30,331 nucleotides of DNA, taken from an uncultured Bacteroidales bacterium. GTDB lineage: Bacteria > Bacteroidota > Bacteroidia > Bacteroidales > Paludibacteraceae. Of this stretch, positions 1 to 6,251 are shown in pieces. The stretch covers positions 1 to 30,331 of the forward strand of contig CALFTM010000083.1 of assembly GCA_937916355.1 (NCBI GenBank), in the 5' to 3' direction. Both the position numbers and the translations under genes were made by a program. The notes below the pieces were generated by a model that was not told the DNA's origin, did no database searches, and worked only from the letters and a program-made list of their open reading frames with translations. Numbering within the stretch: the stretch's first letter is position 1; each line of letters starts with the position of its first letter.

Positions 1-882
1 AGAGAGATATTCAGTCAGCCAATAACCGCTTCTTAGCATGTACCAGTAAAACAAAGCTCTTGCCGTTCTGCCGTTTCCATCGACAAAAGGATGCACATAA
101 GCTATCATAAAATGCACAATGATGCCTCTGATAATCGGATGCACAAATACAGCATCATCATCACTGTTGAAAAATCTGCATAACTCTTCCACGAAATCGG
201 GTATTTCCGTATATGATGGAGGTGTATGCACCACCTCGTGAGTGATGCTCTGTTCCACAACCACATCGTCGTTTTCTCTGAATCTGCCTTCGTCGCTTGC
301 ATTCTCAAGTGTCTTATAGGTCATCAGCGAATGGAGTTTTAGCAAAAGCTCTTTGGTCAGCGGCTCGTCCTTATGCTCTACGATGAAACGAATCGAAGCG
401 TAGTTGTTGCATATCATCTGCTCGGAACGACTTCTGGGCGAGGTCTCTTTTCTCAGCATATCCTTTGCCACTTTTCTTGTGGTCGATGCGCCCTCCATCT
501 GACTGGACGAGATAGCCTCCTCCATCAGCGACGAAATTAGATACTGCTCCCTGCTTTTGCTCGGTATTATAAAGTCGCTTTTCCAAGTTCCGCCAAAGTT
601 CATGTCAAAATCATGGCACAGCCTTTGCATGGCGTTGGTCAGAGAGAAAGTGATGTTATATCTCTCCCAGACCTTAATGCTACGAATCTTTCTGCTAAAC
701 TTCACACAAGCCCACAGTTGCATAGGAGAGAGACCGCCTGATGTTTTTTTATATTTGACATCCGACCAATACAGATAGCCGTCGTTGATTTCATCGACCA
801 ACGACTTCACTTCAAGGCTCTCCAACAGACGTGGAGCCTTTGCCCATATTTCACTTTCTATCTGAGGCGAACTCTCTATCAT
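1..882 (-). CDS. Fic family protein (AMP-transferase), C-terminus cut by window edge
   Basis: The minus frame is open from ATG at 882 to base 1 (294 codons, no stop seen), so the C-terminus is missing. The Fic active-site motif HPFVDGNGRTAR is intact, with catalytic His264 and the anion/ATP-binding loop after it. An inhibitory-helix motif (S/T)xxxE(G/N) appears as S126-SQM-E130-G131, N-terminal to the Fic core. This is the arrangement of self-inhibited class II Fic proteins, in which the Glu blocks productive ATP binding. Fic proteins of this type transfer AMP, or another nucleotide monophosphate, to hydroxyl side chains of target proteins; the target here is unknown. The N-terminal 110 residues match the Fic_N-type extension from memory only. 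A promoter-like pair lies just upstream (899-932). No antitoxin gene is visible on the upstream side. Confidence 0.9.
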   Translation of the reverse strand, partial: MIESSPQIESEIWAKAPRLLESLEVKSLVDEINDGYLYWSDVKYKKTSGGLSPMQLWACVKFSRKIRSIKVWERYNITFSLTNAMQRLCHDFDMNFGGTWKSDFIIPSKSREQYLISSLMEEAISSSQMEGASTTRKVAKDMLRKETSPRSRSEQMICNNYASIRFIVEHKDEPLTKELLLKLHSLMTYKTLENASDEGRFRENDDVVVEQSITHEVVHTPPSYTEIPDFVEELCRFFNSDDDAVFVHPIIRGIIVHFMIAYVHPFVDGNGRTARALFYWYMLRSGYWLTEYLS

Positions 883-898
883 ACATATCTCTTTTCTA

Positions 899-932
899 CA
901 AATGTAATGCAAATTCTTGTAGATTCTTCAAA
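899..932 (-). promoter_or_regulatory. Putative Bacteroidetes promoter of the fic gene
   Basis: On the minus strand a -7 box TACATTTG (906..899) is preceded by TTTG (932..929) at a 22-nt gap, at the long end of the usual range. The start codon of fic is 16 nt further on, which would leave a very short leader. Confidence 0.45.
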
Positions 933-949
933 AATCTTCAAGTTTTTAC

Positions 950-1038
950 AAGTTTTCTGCTGATACCTACTCCTCCTGCCACATATTCTTTATTTTCTAA
1001 TCGAAAAAACTGTCACTGTGTGACATGTTTTTCGACTG
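950..1038. repeat. Left copy of an 89-bp direct repeat (contains palindrome A)
   Basis: This 89-bp block is repeated in the same orientation at 2369-2457, with about 11 mismatches by hand alignment. The first 57 bp differ at only 3 positions. The last 35 bp (1001-1035) are a near-perfect palindrome. The two copies bracket the ATPase gene at 1061-2316, and their starts are 1419 bp apart. Confidence 0.85.
1001..1035. repeat. 35-bp palindrome, copy A
   Basis: The element starts TCGAAA and ends TTTCGA, with the core TGTCAC-TGT-GTGACA. Its reverse complement matches itself except around the centre and at two short internal positions. It lies downstream of the ATPase gene and about 120 bp upstream of the fic start codon. 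Confidence 0.85.
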
Positions 1039-1060
1039 TATGAAATAAAATTGCAGAGTG

Positions 1061-2316
1061 CTACAATTCTAATGAGTTAGATTTCAATAAGAAATCATAA
1101 ATATTAATTATCGTGATTCCGTTATCATCTCTTGTTACTGGCATTTCATCTCCAACAACGATAATCTTTTTAAATGAATCGTCAACTTTTAACAGAGAGT
1201 TTTTTTCTTGCTTAATTTTGTCTTCACTCTCCATGCGATATGCCGATTGTATATAATAGCGTTTGCTGCCTGCATTGCACACAAAATCTATTTCATAATT
1301 GGCACGCTGTTGGTTTCCGTCTTTGTTCCTTATTACAGAAGGTACTACGCCGACATCTATGTTGTATCCGCGCATTCTCAACTCATTGTAAATAAGGTTT
1401 TCGAGCAAATGAGTCTTTTCAAACTGCCTGAAGTTTAGACGTGCATTGCGCAACCCTAAATCCATGAAATAATACTTATGAAGAGAATTGATATAGTTCT
1501 TCCCTTTCACATCGTAGCGTTCTGTCTTTTCAACGATAAAGAATCGCATAAGTATTCTATGTAATCCTTTACTGTATCATACGATATAGAAGATCTCTTT
1601 TCACTCTTGAATGTATTGGATAATCTATTCGGATTTGTCAGTGTTCCTATTCCGGAAGCAACTATGTTTATCAACTCTTCCAAATCGTCATCCTTTTTTA
1701 TGTTGTAACGCTCTTTTATATCTTTTATATAAGTCTCTGCAAACAAAGACTTTAAAAACAAAGCCTTATGCTCTTCTGTATTATATGACAAGATTTGAGG
1801 AAGACCTCCATACAACATGTACTCATTGATACCGGACTGCAACGAGCCTTGATACACAGACATATATTCGCTAAAACTTAGCGGATATACTCGCATCTCA
1901 AAACCTCTTCCTCTAAATTCTGTAATAACATCCTTAGACAAAAATTTTGCATTGCTCCCTGTCACATAAACATCCACATTTTGTTTTTTCAGGAATCCAT
2001 TCAGAACATCAACAAAGTCATCAAGCATTTGCACTTCGTCAAGAAGAATGTAATAAGTATCATCGTCTGTGATGCTGCTCTCCACATAATTGTAAATGTT
2101 ATCTGGATTTCTTAAAGCCTTGTTCTTGTAATCTTCCAAATCAATCTTGATAATATGATCAGATGACACCCCATTGCTCTCCAAGTATGATGAAAAAATC
2201 TCAAACAAAAGATACGATTTACCACATCTACGCATTCCTGTTATGACTTTTATCATACCATTTCCCATCAATGAAATCAAATCATTCAGATATTTCTCTC
2301 TTTCTATCCTTTTCAT
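1061..2316 (-). pseudogene. AAA ATPase with DUF4143-type C-terminus, single frameshift
   Basis: Two minus-strand ORFs together make one protein of about 418 residues. The upstream part (2316 to 1507) has a P-loop GMRRCGKS (residues 27-34) and a Walker B run YYILLDEVQ ending in Asp93-Glu94, typical of AAA_14. The downstream part (1549 to 1061) carries the C-terminal domain with KYYFMDLGLRNARLNFRQ and the ENLIYNELRMRGY region usual in DUF4143. The reading frame breaks near 1538-1540: adding one base in the A-run there (T-run on the coding strand) joins ...YLCDS to FIVEKTERYDVKG without loss. This could be a true inactivating deletion, a sequencing error, or programmed slippage. Proteins of this family are common in Bacteroidetes accessory DNA; their function is poorly known. 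The gene is bracketed by direct repeats. Confidence 0.85.
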
Positions 2317-2321
2317 CCTAT

Positions 2322-2356
2322 TCGAAATTTATGTCACATTGTGACAGGTTTTTCGA
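2322..2356. repeat. 35-bp palindrome, copy B, in the ATPase gene's 5' leader
   Basis: Same element as at 1001 and 2420: TCGAAA and TTTCGA ends, with core TGTCACA-T-TGTGACA. It ends 5 bp before the ATPase ATG (2316) and starts just after a TATATTTG box, so it would cover the transcription start and the ribosome entry region. That position fits an operator or an RNA hairpin, but neither is shown. Confidence 0.85.
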
Positions 2357-2359
2357 CTG

Positions 2360-2367
2360 CAAATATA
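2360..2367 (-). promoter_or_regulatory. Possible -7 box for the ATPase gene
   Basis: TATATTTG on the minus strand matches the Bacteroidetes -7 consensus TAnnTTTG and lies 43 bp upstream of the ATPase ATG. No TTTG is found at the proper -33 distance, so the call rests on one box. Confidence 0.35.
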
Positions 2368-2368
2368 T

Positions 2369-2457
2369 AAGTTTTCTGCAAATACCTACTCCTCCTGCCA
2401 CACATTCTTTATTTTCTAATCGAAATTTATGTCACAATGTGACAGTTTTTTCGACTG
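2369..2457. repeat. Right copy of the 89-bp direct repeat (contains palindrome C)
   Basis: Same orientation as 950-1038. The shared block includes the stretch ATACCTACTCCTCCTGCCAC. The palindrome half is more diverged than the 57-bp leading half. Confidence 0.85.
2420..2454. repeat. 35-bp palindrome, copy C
   Basis: Core TGTCACA-A-TGTGACA between TCGAAA and TTTCGA arms. All three palindromes are followed by CTG on the plus strand. Copies A and C also share their left flank, because both are part of the 89-bp direct repeat; B does not. Confidence 0.85.
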
Positions 2458-2489
2458 GGACGGTGCGTTTTTTTACATGGGTAAATATT

Positions 2490-2566
2490 GCGGTTATGCA
2501 ACAGGGCGAATGCGGTTATGCAACAGGGCGAATGCGGATATGCAACAGGGCGAATGCGATTCGCCC
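2490..2566. repeat. 3 x 22-bp tandem repeat ending in a REP-like hairpin
   Basis: Units begin at 2490, 2512 and 2534 and read GCGGTTATGCAACAGGGCGA plus AT; the third unit has one change (GGATA for GGTTA). The last unit runs into GGGCGAAT-GCG-ATTCGCCC (2548-2566), an 8-bp stem with a 3-nt loop. It lies downstream of topB, and no T-run follows on either strand, so it is a repeat element rather than a normal terminator. Together with the nearby palindromes it accounts for most of the 334-bp gap 2317-2650. Confidence 0.85.
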
Positions 2567-2650
2567 CTACACATCCTCCCGTTACATATTCGTAAATAAC
2601 GGATTTATCGGACATTAATAAAAAGAAACCAATGAAAAATAGGATTCTCG

Positions 2651-4420
2651 TCATCGTTTATGGTAACTGTATTTCTCGCTTTCGACGATAGAACAGACCA
2701 TCCCCTTTAGCTCGGAAAGGAATGCGGAGGTTTCAAAGGCGTTCTTTTCTATCATCCTCAATTTTTTCTCCCACTGACCAGTTAATTCCGCCGATTTCAG
2801 CAGTTCGTTTTGGATGAGGTTGATGAGTCCGATGCCCGTCTCCGTCGCCTCTATGCTTTTACCTTTTTTGCGCATGTATTCTCTTTTGTAGAGAGTTTCG
2901 ATGATGTTGGCACGCGTTGATGGTCTTCCGATGCCGTTTTCTTTCAACAGGTCTCGGAGTTCTTCGTTTTCAATCTGTTTGCCTGCTGTTTCCATCGCTC
3001 TCAGAAGTGTCGCTTCTGTATAGGGTTTGGGTGGGGTAGTCTCCTTTTCGGATAATTCCGGAACGTGTGGTCCATGTTCCCCTTTCTCGAAGATTGGTAA
3101 GGTTTTCTCTTCGTCATTCTTTTCCTCTTCCCCGTTCTTTTCAAAGACGACCCTCCAGCCCGGCTTGAGGATCTGCTTGCCAGAAACTTTAAATTCGATG
3201 TCTTTCACTTCTCCCAAGATAGTGGTTGTTGATGTTTCACAGACAGGGTAGAAGTTGGCTATAAAGCGACGTGCGACAAGATCGAACACTTTTTTCTCTT
3301 CCTCGGTCAAGTTGATCGGATGTACTCCAGTTGGGATGATCGCATGGTGATCGGTCACCTTTGAATTGTCGAACACTTTTTTAGACTTAGGTATTTTTCC
3401 CTTTAGAATCGGTTCTGTCAATGCGGAGTAGTCTTTGATGCCCTGCATGATGGTTCCGATTTTAGGGTATATGTCATCACTGAGGAAGGTTGTGTCGACA
3501 CGAGGGTAGGTTGTGACTTTCTTTTCGTATAGCGACTGAATCAGTTTCAAAGTCTCTTCCGCAGAGAATCCGAATTTTTTATTGCACTCCACTTGCAGAG
3601 AGGTGAGGTCGAACAATCTTGGAGCAAACTCTTTCCCCTCTTTTGCGGAGGTTTCAGTGACGACAAACTCGTCATTTTTTACTGTCTCCAAAAAATTCAG
3701 CCCCTCCTCTTGTGATGTGAATTTTCCTTTTGTGGCGGAAAACTGGGTGTCTCGGTAGACCGTTTTCAGTTCCCAATATTTCTCCGGTTTGAAGTTTTGT
3801 ATCTCCAAGTGTCTTTTCACGACAAGGGCGAGCGTCGGTGTCTGTACCCTTCCGATGGAAAGCACCCGTTTGTTTTGTGCGTAGCGTAGCGTGTAGATTC
3901 GTGTGGCGTTCATGCCCAATAACCAATCTCCGATGGCACGCATAGCTCCGGCTTCATACAATTTGTCGAAATCAGATTGCGGACGAAGTTTTTCAAAACC
4001 TTCCCTGATGGCTTCCTCTGTCAAGGATGAGATCCAAAGACGCTGCACAGGACATTTGCATTCAGCCTTTTGCAACACCCATCGTTGGATGAGTTCTCCT
4101 TCTTGTCCGGCATCCCCGCAGTTGATGACGCTTTCTGCATTTTTGACGAGGCTTTCGATGATTTTGAATTGTTTGATAGAGCCGTCGTTTTCAATGAGTT
4201 TGATTCCAAAGCGTTGGGGAATCAATGGAAGGTCTGCGATGTTCCACCGTTTCCATTGCGGATTGTATTCGTGAGGCTCTTTAAGTGTACAAAGATGACC
4301 GAATACCCAAGTGACTTGGTATCCGTTTCCTTCGATGTACCCGTCTCGTTTTGAACGCGCACCCAACACTGCGGCGATTTCCCTCGCCACACTCGGTTTC
4401 TCGGCTATGCAAACAATCAT
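2651..4420 (-). CDS. topB: DNA topoisomerase III (type IA)
   Basis: This 589-residue type IA topoisomerase cuts one DNA strand through a tyrosine link and passes or unlinks the other. The Toprim domain starts at once, with Glu7-Lys8 in the IAEKPS motif and the acidic site CGDAGQEGELI near 101-111. The catalytic Tyr305 lies in TTYPRVDT. RVQTPTLALV and NGIGRPSTRANIIETL are further family blocks. The protein stops soon after the type IA core and lacks C-terminal zinc ribbons, so it is on the short side for bacterial TopB. ATG 4420 is a firm start because IAEKPS follows directly. The acyltransferase gene ends 11 nt upstream on the same strand, suggesting co-transcription. The 3' side faces the repeat-rich patch. 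Confidence 0.95.
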   Translation of the reverse strand: MIVCIAEKPSVAREIAAVLGARSKRDGYIEGNGYQVTWVFGHLCTLKEPHEYNPQWKRWNIADLPLIPQRFGIKLIENDGSIKQFKIIESLVKNAESVINCGDAGQEGELIQRWVLQKAECKCPVQRLWISSLTEEAIREGFEKLRPQSDFDKLYEAGAMRAIGDWLLGMNATRIYTLRYAQNKRVLSIGRVQTPTLALVVKRHLEIQNFKPEKYWELKTVYRDTQFSATKGKFTSQEEGLNFLETVKNDEFVVTETSAKEGKEFAPRLFDLTSLQVECNKKFGFSAEETLKLIQSLYEKKVTTYPRVDTTFLSDDIYPKIGTIMQGIKDYSALTEPILKGKIPKSKKVFDNSKVTDHHAIIPTGVHPINLTEEEKKVFDLVARRFIANFYPVCETSTTTILGEVKDIEFKVSGKQILKPGWRVVFEKNGEEEKNDEEKTLPIFEKGEHGPHVPELSEKETTPPKPYTEATLLRAMETAGKQIENEELRDLLKENGIGRPSTRANIIETLYKREYMRKKGKSIEATETGIGLINLIQNELLKSAELTGQWEKKLRMIEKNAFETSAFLSELKGMVCSIVESEKYSYHKR

Positions 4421-4431
4421 TAGAAATAGCT

Positions 4432-5289
4432 TTACCCGTTATCGTTAGGTTGGATTGCTGGCCATGGGTTTTTGATGATTCCCGCCATCTTCTCCATTTG
4501 AGCATGGGCGCGTTCCCTCTGGTCGTCGACCGCCGCATTTCGTGGCATGTCAAGATTAGGGAAAACGGGTTCTCCGATGGTGATTGTATAGAGCGGATCC
4601 TTTCCGAAGAACTTATAGATTCCGGTTCTTGGACGATAACTTATGACCATAGGCACTATTGGTCTTTTATACTTATAAGAGAAGATGAAAGCGCCTTTTC
4701 TGAAAGGACGAAGAGGTTTGTAGTTGTTCCATCTGCACTCCTCTGGGAAGACGTGGAACCACTCTTTCGTCTCATGAAGGGTATCAAATGCGAGGTTGAA
4801 CTTTTTCAGTCCGCCCATACTTTTAGGAACAGGGATACCACCGGTTCCTCTCATGTTGTCGCGCTCCTTTGTCTGGAAGTTGTCCGCCCAAGCAGGGTAC
4901 CACAATCTAAGTTGTTTAGAAGCCTGCCATACAGCAAGGAAGTCCCAACGGTAGGCATGGTTACAAATGGTGATAGCACCATTTTCCAGTTCCTTCTTAT
5001 ACTTCTTCAGATTTTCTCTTCCCTTGATTCGCAGGCCGAATATCAACGGATTCACCCAAAAGCAGATCAAATGAGCTTGTAGAAGACACAACCAGTGCTG
5101 AATCTTCCACTTTAAAGAGTTGTCCAAATAGGGGTAGTTTTCATCAAACACCTCATTGTAAAGTGTTTCATAAACAAGTTTATGTACAAATGGGTCGTCT
5201 TCTGGAAAATCATCTTCCATATCAGGGACATATTCACCTTCCCTGACCTCCATCATTTTATAACGTTTATTGTTAAAACAAGAACTCAT
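4432..5289 (-). CDS. 1-acyl-glycerol-3-phosphate acyltransferase-like (PlsC fold)
   Basis: The 285-residue protein has the acyltransferase HX4D motif NHAYRWD (His111, Asp116) and, about 65 residues on, FPEECRWNNY in place of the usual FPEGTRS block. The equivalent position keeps PE but not the classical GTR. A hydrophobic segment (about 66-86) precedes the motif and could anchor it in the membrane. The family transfers an acyl chain from acyl-ACP or acyl-CoA to lysophosphatidate or related acceptors, but the altered second motif leaves the acceptor uncertain. The N-terminal 60 residues are acidic and not recognised. ATG 5289 is the longest start; Met12 and Met13 are alternatives. It lies 11 nt upstream of topB. 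Confidence 0.75.
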   Translation of the reverse strand: MSSCFNNKRYKMMEVREGEYVPDMEDDFPEDDPFVHKLVYETLYNEVFDENYPYLDNSLKWKIQHWLCLLQAHLICFWVNPLIFGLRIKGRENLKKYKKELENGAITICNHAYRWDFLAVWQASKQLRLWYPAWADNFQTKERDNMRGTGGIPVPKSMGGLKKFNLAFDTLHETKEWFHVFPEECRWNNYKPLRPFRKGAFIFSYKYKRPIVPMVISYRPRTGIYKFFGKDPLYTITIGEPVFPNLDMPRNAAVDDQRERAHAQMEKMAGIIKNPWPAIQPNDNG

Positions 5290-5375
5290 GATAAAAAAAT
5301 TTTTGTTATATAATATAAAATTGAAATAAAGACTTCTTTCTTAGTCGTGAATTTTTATAACTCACCTTATATACT

Positions 5376-5400
5376 TCCGCACTATATAATCCGCACTATA
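5376..5400. repeat. Short direct repeat at the end of the MBL gene
   Basis: TCCGCACTATA occurs at 5376-5386 and 5390-5400. The second copy overlaps the MBL stop codon. No role is evident. Confidence 0.6.
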
Positions 5401-6046
5401 CGATGTCGCGTAAGAACGGGTTGTGTTTTTTCTCATCACCAATGGTTGATGGCCGTCCGTGTCCGCTGTAAACGATAGTCTCGTCCGGCAATGAGAGCAA
5501 CTGTGTTTTGATACTTTCAAGTAGGGTGGTGAAATTACCCTTGTGCATATCCGTTCTTCCGATTCCACCCTCCAAGATGCAATCTCCTACAAACACCCAT
5601 TTCTCTTTCGGTTCATAGAAAGCCAGTCCACCCGGAGAGTGACCGGGTACAGCCCTCACTTCCAACTCTATTTCCCCCTCCTTGATGATGTCTCCTCCCG
5701 TCAGATAGCCTTCGAGAGGAAGAGCCTCTTCGTCCTCCGGCATTCCGAACATTGTGAGAAGGTCGGTGAAATGGTTGATGAATGTACGGTCTTCCTTTGC
5801 ACCGAATGCCCCAGCACCGAATCTCTCTTGTATAAATCTGTTGCCATAGATATGGTCAAAGTGCAAATGCGTATTCAGTACCTTTTTGATATTTAAGCCA
5901 TTTTCAGCAACATACTGGGCAAAAAACTCCTTTTCCTTTGGATTTGAACATCCCGGGTCAATCACGATGGTATTCCCAGTGGTTTCATCCGTCAGTAAGT
6001 AGGTGTTAACCTGTAGTTGGTTGAAAACAAATGTTTTTAGTTTCAT
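5396..6046 (-). CDS. MBL-fold metallohydrolase (glyoxalase II-like)
   Basis: The 216-residue protein has the full metal-binding set of the metallo-beta-lactamase fold: THLHFDH (His60, His62, Asp64, His65), PGHSPGG (His136), GDCILEGGIGRTD (Asp155) and YSGHG (His196). The CILEGGIGRTD block is typical of small cytoplasmic glyoxalase II-like hydrolases of the YcbL type. These lack the long C-terminal helical domain of true GloB, and this protein also ends right after the last His. The substrate is therefore probably a thioester or similar small metabolite, which is inference. No signal peptide is seen. It is transcribed away from lysS and shares a 201-bp divergent spacer with it. Confidence 0.85.
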   Translation of the reverse strand: MKLKTFVFNQLQVNTYLLTDETTGNTIVIDPGCSNPKEKEFFAQYVAENGLNIKKVLNTHLHFDHIYGNRFIQERFGAGAFGAKEDRTFINHFTDLLTMFGMPEDEEALPLEGYLTGGDIIKEGEIELEVRAVPGHSPGGLAFYEPKEKWVFVGDCILEGGIGRTDMHKGNFTTLLESIKTQLLSLPDETIVYSGHGRPSTIGDEKKHNPFLRDIV

Positions 6047-6120
6047 GTTTTTTACTTAAAAATTGTCGTAAATATGCATTTCAAAGCAAAGAAATACATA
6101 TTAGTTTTATAATTGGTCCA

Positions 6121-6128
6121 CAAAGGTA
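6121..6128 (-). promoter_or_regulatory. Possible -7 box for the MBL gene
   Basis: TACCTTTG on the minus strand fits TAnnTTTG, 74 bp upstream of the MBL ATG. No good -33 TTTG is present at the expected spacing. Confidence 0.3.
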
Positions 6129-6151
6129 CAATATATTTTTGTTTTTTTATG

Positions 6152-6159
6152 TACATTTG
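6152..6159 (+). promoter_or_regulatory. Possible -7 box for the lysS operon
   Basis: TACATTTG fits the Bacteroidetes -7 box. TTTG at 6138-6141 is too close (10 nt) to be the partner. If used, the lysS leader would be about 80 nt long and include the short ORF at 6201-6251. Confidence 0.4.
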
Positions 6160-6200
6160 CCGAAGTTATCTCAAAACTGATTCTGAAATTAGGAGGAGAG

Positions 6201-6251
6201 GTGACGATTGATGTAGAAATAAGAAATAAAAATATAAATTTTTTAAGATGA
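6201..6251 (+). CDS. Possible 16-codon leader ORF overlapping the lysS start
   Basis: A strong Shine-Dalgarno AGGAGG at 6191-6196, unusual for this phylum, sits 4 nt before GTG at 6201. The frame reads MTIDVEIRNKNINFLR and stops at TGA 6249-6251, which overlaps the lysS ATG (6248-6250) as ATGA. This geometry would permit translational coupling. The peptide has only one Lys, so it is not a classical lysine attenuator. It may be chance. Confidence 0.3.
   Translation: MTIDVEIRNKNINFLR

Noticed and set aside
831..1043. Plus-strand ORF sharing a peptide (PTPPAT, SLFSNR) with the ORF at 2271-2618
   Set aside because: The similarity comes from the 89-bp direct repeat that both frames cross. Neither has a ribosome site or domain, so they are shadows rather than a duplicated gene.
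2420..2566. Palindrome C or the GGGCGAAT hairpin as the topB terminator
   Set aside because: No T-run follows either structure on the minus strand, and the same palindrome occurs in a leader at 2322, so a terminator role is not supported.
4351..5082. Long plus-strand ORF (243 codons) opposite the acyltransferase and topB
   Set aside because: It lies wholly antisense to two well-supported genes with family motifs and has no recognisable domain of its own.
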